A stretch of 64,000 nucleotides of DNA. It comes from an uncultured Lachnospiraceae bacterium (GTDB taxonomy: Bacteria > Bacillota > Clostridia > Lachnospirales > Lachnospiraceae). Positions 9,210 to 18,012 of this stretch are shown here, in pieces. Numbering within the stretch: the stretch's first letter is position 1; the number at the start of each line of letters is the position of its first letter. The notes below the pieces were generated by a model. It saw only the letters and a list, made by a program, of their open reading frames with translations, was not told where the DNA came from and searched no databases. A program made the position numbers and the translations under genes. The stretch spans positions 115,225 to 179,224 of the forward strand of contig CABUPO010000004.1 of NCBI GenBank assembly GCA_902493385.1, in the 5' to 3' direction.

Positions 9210-10070
9210 TTAATTTGCCGGTACGGCTCCCGCGTTTTTAATCACCTCCAAAGCGTCCTCAGACGTGATGTAGTCAAAGAATTTCTGTGCGGCGTCAGAA
9301 AGCCTGCTGCCGGTTTTTGTAACCAGTACGAAATTACGCTGTACTACATAGCTTCCATCTTTAATCGTCGCTTCACTCGGCTCAACTCCGCCGACCTTAA
9401 TAGCCTTAACACTGTCTTTTATTGATGCCAAAGAAGCATAACCTATAGCGGCGGGATTTCCGGCAACCGTAGTAATCGCATCACCTGTAGACGTTAATTC
9501 CTGCCTGTATACGCACTGCTCCTCAGTTCCTGTGATAGACTCAAATCCGTCACGGGTTCCGCTTCCCGCTTCACGCCCAATCAGCACGATATCAGCGTCA
9601 CTGCCTCCGACTTCTTTCCAATTGGTAATCTGTCCGGTGTATATCTTAGCGATGTCTTCAAGCGTAAGGTCAGATACAGGGTTTTGGGGATTTACTATAA
9701 TTGCAATACCGTCATAGGCAAGAACAGTTTCTTCAAGTCCTTCTGCTTTTTCTTCATCCTTTAAATCACGGCTGGAAAGGCCAATATCACAACGGCCTTC
9801 CGCTGCTGCCGTAATGCCCGAGCCCGAACCTGTAGGGTTGTATGTAACTGTAATTCCTTCATTTTCTGCTTCAAATGTCTCCTTCAATGAACCGATTACC
9901 TTTTCCATCGAGGTTGAACCGTCTGTTGCAACAGTGCCGGTTATTGCTGTATCGGACTGTTTACCGCCTGTTTCCTGTGTTTCGCCATTGTCCTGTTTTC
10001 CGCATCCGGCTAACATTGATACGGCGCATACTGCTGCAAGTGCAAATGCTGTTATTTTTTTTGTTTTCAT
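9210..10070 (-). CDS. pstS: Phosphate-binding lipoprotein PstS
   Basis: A 286-residue extracellular phosphate-binding protein. The lipoprotein signal peptide ends in the lipobox LAGC (Cys about residue 23). Phosphate-contacting segments are visible: GSTSMEKVIG, PTGSGSGITA, and REAGSGTRDGFE. A linker rich in Gly, Thr and Gln follows the lipid anchor. First gene of the pst operon; a Pho-box-like array and a TATAAT box lie upstream. Confidence 0.95.
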   Translation of the reverse strand: MKTKKITAFALAAVCAVSMLAGCGKQDNGETQETGGKQSDTAITGTVATDGSTSMEKVIGSLKETFEAENEGITVTYNPTGSGSGITAAAEGRCDIGLSSRDLKDEEKAEGLEETVLAYDGIAIIVNPQNPVSDLTLEDIAKIYTGQITNWKEVGGSDADIVLIGREAGSGTRDGFESITGTEEQCVYRQELTSTGDAITTVAGNPAAIGYASLASIKDSVKAIKVGGVEPSEATIKDGSYVVQRNFVLVTKTGSRLSDAAQKFFDYITSEDALEVIKNAGAVPAN

Positions 10071-10116
10071 AATCTAATTCTCCTTTAAATATTTTATATT
10101 TTTTGATTACGGCCTC

Positions 10117-10171
10117 ATTATATGGAGCGAATGTCAAATCCAGTATCACAGCATTGTAAAATTGAAGTAAA
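10117..10171 (-). promoter_or_regulatory. Putative Pho box array and -10 box of the pst operon
   Basis: On the minus strand, four elements begin exactly 11 bp apart: TTTACT (10171-10166), TTTACA (10160-10155), GTGATA (10149-10144) and TTTGAC (10138-10133), followed by TATAAT (10122-10117). Gram-positive PhoP binds TTAACA-like direct repeats with 11-bp periodicity, and Pho promoters often lack a good -35 box, as here. The match is by eye; the third element is weak. Confidence 0.55.
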
Positions 10172-10226
10172 AGTCTTTAGAAAAAAATTTTTACATAATA
10201 TCTCATTGTTTAAAAGACTTTCCAGT

Positions 10227-10251
10227 GTATTTTTTATTTATCTCCATACAA
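10227..10251 (+). promoter_or_regulatory. Possible sigma-G promoter of the SASP gene
   Basis: GTATT (10227-10231) and CATACAA (10245-10251), 13 bp apart, resemble the -35 and -10 elements used by forespore sigma-G. The assignment leans on the downstream gene being an SASP, a sigma-G target class. Confidence 0.4.
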
Positions 10252-10303
10252 TATAACTACAGTCGCAAAACAGGCTGAAATTCGCTATAAGGAGGCAAAT
10301 AAA

Positions 10304-10507
10304 ATGGCAAGAGGAAGAAACAGAGTAGAAGTTCCGGAAGCAAGAGATGCTATGGATCGTTTTAAAATGGAAGTTGCGTCAGAACTTGGAGTACCTTTAA
10401 AGAATGGCTACAATGGTGACCTTACTTCATACCAGAATGGCTCAGTAGGCGGAGAGATGGTTAGAAAAATGATCAAAGCTCAGGAACAGAATATGGCGGG
10501 CAAATAA
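10304..10507 (+). CDS. Small acid-soluble spore protein, alpha/beta type
   Basis: A 67-residue DNA-binding spore protein that coats and protects forespore DNA. The germination-protease region KMEVASELGVPL and the C-terminal SVGGEMVRKMIKAQE are the hallmarks of the alpha/beta family. A strong AAGGAGG site lies 9 bp before the ATG. It is monocistronic, with its own terminator, and one of the few plus-strand genes of this region. Confidence 0.95.
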   Translation: MARGRNRVEVPEARDAMDRFKMEVASELGVPLKNGYNGDLTSYQNGSVGGEMVRKMIKAQEQNMAGK

Positions 10508-10514
10508 CCAATTT

Positions 10515-10561
10515 AAAAAAGTTGCTGCATACAGGAAATCCTGTGAGCAGCAACTTTTTTT
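10515..10561 (+). terminator. Terminator after the SASP gene
   Basis: GTTGCTGC (10521-10528) pairs with GCAGCAAC (10547-10554), with further pairing ACAGGA/TCCTGT inside, followed by seven or more T; the left flank is A-rich, so it may also stop the facing metallophosphoesterase gene. Confidence 0.85.
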
Positions 10562-10573
10562 GCATGTAATCAT

Positions 10574-12694
10574 TTATTTTACTTTTACCGATATTTTATT
10601 GCAAAACGGACCGTTATTTTTTTTGCCGTCAACTATTCTGAATGCTCTTGCCCTTACATAATATTTTTTACCGCTTTTGAGCTTTTTGATAACAGTCCGC
10701 GCCTTTTTTTTATTTTTAATAATAACGGTTTTGGTTTTTGACTTTTTAAAGCCTTTAATCTGCGACAGCTGTATCTCATATCCGCTTATATTATTAACTT
10801 TATTCCATGATACCTGAATTGTTTTTTTATTCTTACTTTTTACTTTTATTTTTACTTTGCTTATTTTGTTATCCGCATCATTACTTTGGGTTATAGTATT
10901 AGTTGCATTTCCCAGGTTATTAACAACTGGCTCATTTTTTATTGTTGAAGGAGGCGTTTCATTCTCAGCCGGTTCAGACGTCGGATCCTGTGTAGGCAGA
11001 GGAGGATTAAGCAGGTTAGGCTCAAGCCCTGTATCCATCATTAACGTATAGGAAAGCGGCGCCTCATTCACTCCAAATTTTTCTCCATAATTTTTCATCT
11101 GGAAAACCACTCTGTCACTATACAGATATATCATTAACGCCTGTACTACATATGGTGATTCACTGGTTAAATCTGCGTTGAAATTATTAGCATAATAACT
11201 CATAGAACCCATAAATGCAGCCACAAATCCATCGTTACTGTCTTTACGCTCATTTACAAGACTTCCTGTACTGTCAAACAAAGATATCCTTTCATATGTA
11301 TCTTCACTTACATAAGGGCCTCCGTGATCATGTCCATATAACATTATCGCCTTTGGATAATCTGACAGTATATTTTTAAGCTCGCTGCTATATGGCTCTG
11401 CCATTGCCTTCACAGTATTTCTCGTACCCTGCAAAGGATAATGTGCAAGTATTATGACTAATTTATCGTCGCCAATTTCATAAAGCTTATCATCAACCCA
11501 TCTTATCGTTGACTCAGTATATACATAATTACCGTGATTATCCCCGCCCATATAAGGCGTATTAATACCGATAAAATCAACTCCGTCTACTACATAATGG
11601 TAAGCCAGCCTCATATCTATATTGTCGTTATCTCTTGTAAGCGACGCAATGCTTTCATCCTCATCATCATCCTGGCTCAGATACTCATGTTCATCTAAAA
11701 CGCCTATATCTTCATCCATTATTGTACTATAATCGCCTGAATTCCATTCAGTTCCTCCGCATGCAAAATCATGATTACCTGTTATATATAATGCACGCCC
11801 GCTTTCTGTACCGCTTTGAAGCACTTCTCTAAGCCTTTCCATAACTGCGTCGTACTTTGTCCGATTCCAGCCTGCATATGCATTGTTACTTGTTACGTCA
11901 CCGCCTTCAAGCACAATGTTGGCATTTTCTTCTTCTCTGATTCTGTTTATAGTATTAACTACGCTGGTTCTTATCGGGTCGTCAAAATTCTGTATCCCGT
12001 AATCAGCATGAAAGTCACTCATACATGCAATTGTAAACGCAGGATTTTCATCTGTTTCTTTTATATATGTAGATTCATATTCTCTTATCGGTTCCGGAGC
12101 CTTGGTATACTGCGGTTCCTCATCCTCTGTAGATTCAGATACTTTATATATATAAAATGTGCTTGACGCAGTTTTGGTTCCAGAGGCAAATCCCGAACAA
12201 TCTCCCGTCTCACCTCCGGAATTAGTAAATCTTAATAAAACTGACGACGTATTTTTAATTGTAAACATTCCCGAATCATATGAAACAATTAGCTTTTGAG
12301 GTTCGCCCAGAAAAACTCCCTTTTCAGAAATATTCAGATAAGAACTGCCCGAGTTATCCGCCTCAGATTTCTTAATATGAAATCCGTCCTCATACGGTTC
12401 AAATGTCCATATAATATTATCTGTCTTTACACTGCCTGTTATATCAAACTCAGAAAATCCCATTACAAAATCAGATTTTTCGATGCTTTGCGTTTTTAAC
12501 GCATACTGCCCTGACGCCATGCCGCTCGGAGTAATATTAGACATTACGATTGCATATTCTTCATCGGCATTAATTTCAGATACCAGCGAATACTTAACAG
12601 ATGTATCGCTCGCCATAACCGGACTGATACACATTAACAATACTGAAAAAATTATCATCACCGGTAAAAAGCCCCTGATTCTTTTCTTATCCAT
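10574..12694 (-). CDS. Secreted metallophosphoesterase with C-terminal fibronectin III-like domain
   Basis: A 706-residue exported calcineurin-like phosphoesterase. A signal peptide ends near VMASD. Metal ligands appear in order as MSDFHADYG, EGGDVTSN, GNHDF, LAHYPLQG and YGHDHGG (roughly residues 230-470). After a Pro/Thr/Asn-rich linker, about 90 C-terminal residues (VSWNKVNNISGYEI, YYVRARAF) look like a lysine-rich fibronectin III domain, common in clostridial surface proteins. There is no sorting signal. The ATG at 12694 is preferred because GGGGTG precedes it by 7 bp. Substrate unknown. Confidence 0.85.
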   Translation of the reverse strand: MDKKRIRGFLPVMIIFSVLLMCISPVMASDTSVKYSLVSEINADEEYAIVMSNITPSGMASGQYALKTQSIEKSDFVMGFSEFDITGSVKTDNIIWTFEPYEDGFHIKKSEADNSGSSYLNISEKGVFLGEPQKLIVSYDSGMFTIKNTSSVLLRFTNSGGETGDCSGFASGTKTASSTFYIYKVSESTEDEEPQYTKAPEPIREYESTYIKETDENPAFTIACMSDFHADYGIQNFDDPIRTSVVNTINRIREEENANIVLEGGDVTSNNAYAGWNRTKYDAVMERLREVLQSGTESGRALYITGNHDFACGGTEWNSGDYSTIMDEDIGVLDEHEYLSQDDDEDESIASLTRDNDNIDMRLAYHYVVDGVDFIGINTPYMGGDNHGNYVYTESTIRWVDDKLYEIGDDKLVIILAHYPLQGTRNTVKAMAEPYSSELKNILSDYPKAIMLYGHDHGGPYVSEDTYERISLFDSTGSLVNERKDSNDGFVAAFMGSMSYYANNFNADLTSESPYVVQALMIYLYSDRVVFQMKNYGEKFGVNEAPLSYTLMMDTGLEPNLLNPPLPTQDPTSEPAENETPPSTIKNEPVVNNLGNATNTITQSNDADNKISKVKIKVKSKNKKTIQVSWNKVNNISGYEIQLSQIKGFKKSKTKTVIIKNKKKARTVIKKLKSGKKYYVRARAFRIVDGKKNNGPFCNKISVKVK

Positions 12695-12784
12695 AGTCAT
12701 TCACCCCACAATTAATTTTCACAATCATTGTATCAGCAAGGCCCTGTTTATTCCCATGTCAAAAATTGTTCAAAAAATGCTATT

Positions 12785-14827
12785 TTACAAACTCGGATAA
12801 ATATTTTGCAAAATCACGCCGCTTCCTTCTTTTTGAACGACGTTTCGGATTATTCTGCCGGCTTCTGTATCTGTCAGCGAATCAACCGCTTCATGCGCCT
12901 CCTTTAGCACATCCGCGTCATTATATATATCGGCAATCTCAAAATATGCCTCCCCGCTCTGACGTACTCCAAACATATCTCCCGGTCCCCGAAGCTTTAA
13001 ATCCTGCGATGCTATATAAAATCCATCATTTGACCTGTTAAGTACATTAAGCCTCTCCATAATCTCAGGGCTTTCATCTGCTGTCATGAATATACAATAC
13101 GACTGAATATCTGAACGTCCTACCCTTCCGCGAAGCTGATGAAGCTGTGCAAGTCCGAATCTTTCAGCATTTTCAATCAACATCACCGTTGCCGAAGGCA
13201 CATCTATACCAACCTCAATAACTGTTGTAGATATAAGTATATCCGTGTCTTTTTCACGGAATCTCTCCATAACTTCATTCTTTTCCTTTGGCTTCATTTT
13301 TCCGTGAAGTATATCAATATGTATATCGGACGGCATAATTTCAGATAATCTGAGATAATAATCGGTTACGTTCTCAAGTCCGCTTTCCTCATTTTCTTCT
13401 ATCATCGGACAGACTATATATGCCTTATGTCTTTTCCTGATTTCTTTCAATATAAATGCATACGCAGTAGTTCTGTATGACTGTCCAACCACGCAGTTCA
13501 TTATCGGAAGCCTCTTTTTTGGTATCTCGTCAATAACAGATATGTCCATATCTCCGTATAAAATCATAGAAAGCGTCCTTGGAATCGGAGTTGCGCTCAT
13601 AACTATTGTATGACAGTCCGAGCCCTTTTTTGCAATTGCTTTACGCTGGTTCACTCCAAACCTGTGCTGCTCGTCCGTTATAACAAGTCCAAGATTATTA
13701 TATTCTGCCTTTTCCTGAATAAGCGCGTGAGTTCCTATAATTATATCTGTCTGATGATTCTTAATAAGCTCATATTCCGTTTTCTTCTCGCCCGCAGTCA
13801 TGGAGCCTGTAAGAAGCGTTACGTTCACTCCATATTTACTGCACATTTCAGACAGGCTTTCATAATGCTGCTCTGCAAGAACCTCAGTCGGAACCATAAG
13901 CGCGCCCTGATAACCGTTTTTTGCATTAAGCAGCAGGGCAAGCGCGGCAATAACCGTCTTTCCTGAACCGACGTCGCCCTGGACAAGCCTGTTCATGACA
14001 CGTCCTGAAAGCATATCGTTTCGTATCTCATTCCATACTCTCAGCTGGGCATTAGTAAGCGTATACGAAAGACCATTAATAAACTCCGTACATTCCTTAC
14101 AATCATGATACTCTCTTTGTGTAAGCATCTGCGAATTTTCAGCCTTCATATATCTAAGCATAAGCAAAAACAGGAAAAATTCATCAAATGCAAATCTTTT
14201 TCTCGCTTCCGCAGCTTCTTTCCTGTTTTTCGGGAAATGAATCGTTCTAATCGCCTGCCGGTATGGCATTATATTATATTTCTTAATTACCGGCTTCGGA
14301 AGAAATTCTTCTATGTCCAAAATCTCTGAAACAGCATATGTACATGCTTTTACAATGGCATTATTAGATAAGCCTTCAGTAAGCGGATACACAGGCATAA
14401 GCTTATGCCTGTTATTGTAGTATTCCTCTTTTGTAAGAATTTTAGGCTGCACTATCTCCTTTACGCCATTTTTTACGGATACTTTTCCACGTATAATGTA
14501 ATAGGTTCCCATTCTAAGCTTATTTGCCATAAACGGCATATTAAACCACACAAGACTTATACTGTCGGCGCCATCCTTAAGTCTTGCGCTTACTATAGTC
14601 ATATTCCTTACTTTCCTTATGGAGGCACGCCCTGCAATAACGCCTGTTACAATTACCACATTGCCACAGGCGGCGTCTTTTACAGGTATTATATCTCCAT
14701 ATTCGTCATATCCCCTTGGAATATGCATAAGCAAATCACCGACGGTATTGATTCCAATCCGTCGGTAATTAATTGCTGTTTTTTCACCTATTCCTTTTAT
14801 GACCTGTATATCTTCATTCCATCTCAT
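12785..14827 (-). CDS. recG: ATP-dependent DNA helicase RecG
   Basis: A 680-residue branch-migrating helicase acting on stalled forks and Holliday junctions. An N-terminal wedge/OB domain (about 1-240) is followed by Walker A GDVGSGKTVIA, the DEQH box in ITDEQHRFGVNQR, SATPIPRT and the C-terminal LRGRVGRSDIQSYC and RGPGDMFGVRQSG motifs. Length is typical. It lies 26 bp after the YloV gene, as in many Firmicutes. Confidence 0.96.
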   Translation of the reverse strand: MRWNEDIQVIKGIGEKTAINYRRIGINTVGDLLMHIPRGYDEYGDIIPVKDAACGNVVIVTGVIAGRASIRKVRNMTIVSARLKDGADSISLVWFNMPFMANKLRMGTYYIIRGKVSVKNGVKEIVQPKILTKEEYYNNRHKLMPVYPLTEGLSNNAIVKACTYAVSEILDIEEFLPKPVIKKYNIMPYRQAIRTIHFPKNRKEAAEARKRFAFDEFFLFLLMLRYMKAENSQMLTQREYHDCKECTEFINGLSYTLTNAQLRVWNEIRNDMLSGRVMNRLVQGDVGSGKTVIAALALLLNAKNGYQGALMVPTEVLAEQHYESLSEMCSKYGVNVTLLTGSMTAGEKKTEYELIKNHQTDIIIGTHALIQEKAEYNNLGLVITDEQHRFGVNQRKAIAKKGSDCHTIVMSATPIPRTLSMILYGDMDISVIDEIPKKRLPIMNCVVGQSYRTTAYAFILKEIRKRHKAYIVCPMIEENEESGLENVTDYYLRLSEIMPSDIHIDILHGKMKPKEKNEVMERFREKDTDILISTTVIEVGIDVPSATVMLIENAERFGLAQLHQLRGRVGRSDIQSYCIFMTADESPEIMERLNVLNRSNDGFYIASQDLKLRGPGDMFGVRQSGEAYFEIADIYNDADVLKEAHEAVDSLTDTEAGRIIRNVVQKEGSGVILQNIYPSL

Positions 14828-14853
14828 ATAACAAGCTCTGTTCCTTTTCAGGT

Positions 14854-16623
14854 TTATTCAACTGAAAGATAATAGTAATATACCGGCTGTCCGCCAAAAT
14901 GAACTTCTACCTCAATATCAGGATGTTCCTCTGTAACTTTATCCGCTATAAGCCTCGCTTCATCCTCTGTAGTATCATTGCCATAATATAAAGTGACAAG
15001 CTCTGTTTCCTCATCAATCAGCTGATTTATAAGTTCTACTGTTGTAGACATAACCTGAGCGCCAGTATTCAGTATATCTGAACCACTGATTCCCATTATA
15101 TCTCCCTGCTTAATCTCACGGCCTTTAATTACCGTATCCCTGACAGAATATGTGACAGCTCCGGATTTAACATTCGCCATCTCCTCAGTCATTATCTTTT
15201 GGTTCTCCTCCGTCGTCCTGTTAGGCATATAATTAATCAGAGCCATAATTCCCTGCGGAATACTTTTAGACGGAATAACGGCTATAGTCTTATCCTCTGT
15301 AAGAGCCGCCGCCTGTTCTGCAGCAAGTATTATATTAGAGTTGTTAGGCATTATATATATAACGTCCGCATTAATGCTGTCGATAGCATTTAACATATCC
15401 TCGGTACTCGGATTCATCGTCTGCCCGCCTTCAATAATTACATCAGCGCCAAGACCGGCAAATATCTCACTAAGTCCTTTTCCTACCGATACGGTAATAA
15501 ATCCGGCAGGTTTTCTTGGCTTTTTGACTTCTTCCTTATCCTTTGATACATCATTATCAACAGAAGAAGCCTGATTCTCAGTCTCTGTATCTTCTTTTGC
15601 TAACATCTCGTTATGCTCTTCTCTCATATTATCAATCTTTATTCTTGATAACGAGCCGTAGGTAAGGGCTTTCTGAAGAGCGATACCCGGCATGTTAGTA
15701 TGAACATGTACTTTTATTATCTCATCATCTGCAACTACAACAATAGAATCTCCGATTGCTTCAAGGAATATCTTAAACTCATCCTCATTTCTGCTGTCAA
15801 ATTCTCTTTCAAGCTCTATAATAAATTCAGTACAATAGCCAAACTGTATATCGGCGGTACTAATATCCGCTTTTGATTTTGCAGGACTGTACACCTTTCT
15901 TTCCTGCTTCTTAGGCGCTGCCGATTTCTTTTGCTGCTCGCGCTTTTTAGGTGCGCTGTTCTTCTTAATGGCGCTTATATCCGGAGCTTTTGCTCCTTCA
16001 GGCTTCGGCATTCTTTCAGCCAGAAGCTCAGCCGCTCCTTCTAATATAACTAAAAGTCCCTCGCCGCCGGAATCCACAACCCCGGCTTCCTTAAGAACCG
16101 GAAGCATATCAGGCGTCTTAGACAATACGTCTCTCATATGGTTTATTATTGTCTCAAAATAAGTGGTCATATCTATGTCGCTGTCAGCAAGATACGACGC
16201 CATATCAGAGCCCGCCTTTGCAACAGTCAGAATTGTGCCTTCTTTAGGCTTCATGACAGCCTTATACGCAGTCTCAACCGCTTTCTCAAATGCTTCGGCG
16301 CATACATTAGTATCAATCTTATCATATTCTCTTACGCATTTGGTAAATCCACGCAGAAGCTGCGAAAGAATAACGCCGGAATTACCTCTTGCTCCTCTCA
16401 GTGAACCACTTGATATTGCTTTACAAAGATCAGTCATTGAAACGCTTTTAAGCGCCTTTACCTCTTTGGCCGCAGACTGAATGGTCATTGTCATATTAGT
16501 TCCGGTATCACCGTCCGGCACAGGAAATACGTTCAAATCATTAACATACTCTTTTTTGCCGTCTAACGCATCAGCGCCTGCAATAAACATATCCTTAAGC
16601 AGTTTAGCATCTATAGTGTCCAT
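14854..16623 (-). CDS. DAK2/DegV-type protein YloV (FakA-like)
   Basis: A 589-residue protein of the YloV family. The N-terminal DhaL (DAK2) kinase domain has NVFPVPDGDTGTNM (about 29-42) and GARGNSGVILSQ, which bind nucleotide and magnesium. A charged, Lys-rich linker (about 210-255) leads to the DUF1949/DegV-like C-terminal half. In related Gram-positives FakA phosphorylates fatty acids held by FakB. No fakB is seen here, so the substrate is an inference. The ATG at 16623 has GGAGG 8 bp upstream; an ATG five codons earlier overlaps that site. Confidence 0.9.
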   Translation of the reverse strand: MDTIDAKLLKDMFIAGADALDGKKEYVNDLNVFPVPDGDTGTNMTMTIQSAAKEVKALKSVSMTDLCKAISSGSLRGARGNSGVILSQLLRGFTKCVREYDKIDTNVCAEAFEKAVETAYKAVMKPKEGTILTVAKAGSDMASYLADSDIDMTTYFETIINHMRDVLSKTPDMLPVLKEAGVVDSGGEGLLVILEGAAELLAERMPKPEGAKAPDISAIKKNSAPKKREQQKKSAAPKKQERKVYSPAKSKADISTADIQFGYCTEFIIELEREFDSRNEDEFKIFLEAIGDSIVVVADDEIIKVHVHTNMPGIALQKALTYGSLSRIKIDNMREEHNEMLAKEDTETENQASSVDNDVSKDKEEVKKPRKPAGFITVSVGKGLSEIFAGLGADVIIEGGQTMNPSTEDMLNAIDSINADVIYIMPNNSNIILAAEQAAALTEDKTIAVIPSKSIPQGIMALINYMPNRTTEENQKIMTEEMANVKSGAVTYSVRDTVIKGREIKQGDIMGISGSDILNTGAQVMSTTVELINQLIDEETELVTLYYGNDTTEDEARLIADKVTEEHPDIEVEVHFGGQPVYYYYLSVE

Positions 16624-16651
16624 CAAAAGTTCCTCCATAATTACTTCCTAA

Positions 16652-17008
16652 TTAATCATTAACCCTTACACCTTCAACCCTGACAGTAATACGTTCAACC
16701 TCCATACCGGTAAACTCTTCGATTTTATATTTGACATTACTTATCAGGTTCTCGCATACAGCCTGAATACTTACGCCATACGCTGCTATAATGTGCATCT
16801 CTATTAAAAGCTTATTATCCTCTATTGTAACCTCCACACCATGTGCAAGGTTTTCCTTTCTGAGAAGCCTGGAAAAACCATCCTTTACGCCTACTGACGC
16901 CATCCCTACAATTCCAAAGCATTCAACTGCAGACGAGCCTGCATATTTGGCAATAACTTCAGTATCAACTACTATCTTACCCATATTGGTATTCATTCGG
17001 CCTTTCAT
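16652..17008 (-). CDS. Asp23/Gls24 family envelope stress protein (YloU-like)
   Basis: A 118-residue Asp23/Gls24 protein with VIAKYAGSSAVECFGIVGMA and the C-terminal VERITVRVEGVRV pattern. Family members act near the membrane in envelope stress. It directly precedes the YloV gene by 28 bp, the conserved yloU-yloV pair. A GGAGG site lies 7 bp before the ATG. Confidence 0.92.
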   Translation of the reverse strand: MKGRMNTNMGKIVVDTEVIAKYAGSSAVECFGIVGMASVGVKDGFSRLLRKENLAHGVEVTIEDNKLLIEMHIIAAYGVSIQAVCENLISNVKYKIEEFTGMEVERITVRVEGVRVND

Positions 17009-17140
17009 ATAAAAACCTCCTTAACTACATATTCTTTAATAGTATACCCGATTAGCATATAAAAAGCAATATTTTAATAACTAACCAAATATGTAACGAA
17101 TATAATATTATGAACAGCTTTTTTATAGGTGAAAAAAAAT

Positions 17141-17281
17141 ATGAAACGTATTTTAGGTCTTATACTGTTTATGATTGCAGTCGGAATGATTATTATGATA
17201 TTCATACACAACTGTTTTCTGGCAATATGCATAATTGCACTTCTTCTTATAATAGGATACAACCTTTTTACGTCGTGCTGA
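17141..17281 (+). CDS. 46-residue hydrophobic membrane microprotein
   Basis: An ATG ORF of 46 codons with two probable membrane segments: LILFMIAVGMIIMIFI (about 7-22) and LAICIIALLLIIGYN (about 27-41), a short HNC turn between them, and the ending FTSC. An AGGTG lies upstream at somewhat long spacing. Codon use resembles the neighbours, and it is the only plus-strand gene between two minus-strand genes. I do not recognise a family with certainty. Function unknown. Confidence 0.55.
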   Translation: MKRILGLILFMIAVGMIIMIFIHNCFLAICIIALLLIIGYNLFTSC

Positions 17282-17290
17282 CACTACAAA

Positions 17291-17316
17291 GAGGCTATCG
17301 CCCATACGATAACCTC
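17291..17316 (-). terminator. Probable terminator of rpmB
   Basis: On the minus strand GAGGTTATCG pairs with CGATAGCCTC (one wobble) around a 6-nt loop, then TCTTTG. The plus-strand RNA would have a mismatch, so the hairpin favours the minus strand. The T run is short. Confidence 0.5.
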
Positions 17317-17344
17317 CCCTTAATCATTATGTGAATATATAAGA

Positions 17345-17530
17345 TTATGCTCTCTCAACCTTACCTGAACGAAGACATGCCGTACACACATTCATCTTTC
17401 TGGTTCCGCCATTAACCTTAACTCTAACTGACTTGATATTGGACTTCCACATATGGTTACTTCTTCTATGCGAATGGCTGACCCTTATTCCGAAGTGAGC
17501 TCCCTTATCACAGATTTCACATTTTGCCAT
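17345..17530 (-). CDS. rpmB: 50S ribosomal protein L28
   Basis: A 61-residue ribosomal protein with the L28 signature VSHSHRRSNHMWKSNIKSV and two Cys pairs (CEIC near the N-terminus, CTAC near the C-terminus), the zinc-binding C+ form. AAGGAGGTG lies before the ATG. rpmB upstream of the YloU/YloV genes is a conserved Firmicutes order, here interrupted by a small gene on the other strand. Confidence 0.96.
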   Translation of the reverse strand: MAKCEICDKGAHFGIRVSHSHRRSNHMWKSNIKSVRVKVNGGTRKMNVCTACLRSGKVERA

Positions 17531-17622
17531 TTAAAGCACCTCCTTAACATATCAATCTGACACTCCCTGTGCCACAACGTCACTATTTTAACAAACACTT
17601 ATAGTAAATGCAAGTATTTTTT

Positions 17623-17991
17623 TTAATCCTGTCCATGTTTGCTGTCAGCAGACCTGGAAAATTTGTTAATTACATCAGGAACCATATCAAGTATTTTAGT
17701 TACTCCGTCCTGATTCTTAACATTAACAAGCTTTGATGTTCCGTCCTTTATAATAAGAACAGAACTCGGCTGAAGCTTTCCGCCCATTCCGCCGCCGCCA
17801 TTATTTTTTTTACTGTCATCATTAGCAAACGCACCCGCCGCTACTCCAAATGAAACGTCAACAAGAGGAAGAATAATTGTTCCATCCTCCATTGTAATAG
17901 CTTCTCCTATTACCGTCTTGGTAGTAATAAAGCTTTCCATTCCTTTAAATAATGACTCTACTGTTGACTGAAACTGATTATTGTCTGCCAT
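17623..17991 (-). CDS. GerW family sporulation protein (YtfJ)
   Basis: A 122-residue GerW/YtfJ protein: ESLFKGMESFITTKTVIGE, a Gly-rich middle (NNGGGGMGGK) and KLVNVKNQDGVTKI. In Bacillus the orthologue is made in the forespore and needed for proper germination. The ATG at 17991 is chosen because GGAGG lies 5 bp before it. It lies 21 bp after the DUF2953 gene, the conserved ytfI-ytfJ arrangement. Confidence 0.9.
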   Translation of the reverse strand: MADNNQFQSTVESLFKGMESFITTKTVIGEAITMEDGTIILPLVDVSFGVAAGAFANDDSKKNNGGGGMGGKLQPSSVLIIKDGTSKLVNVKNQDGVTKILDMVPDVINKFSRSADSKHGQD

Positions 17992-18012
17992 AATTTCCTC
18001 CATTCTGCCGCA

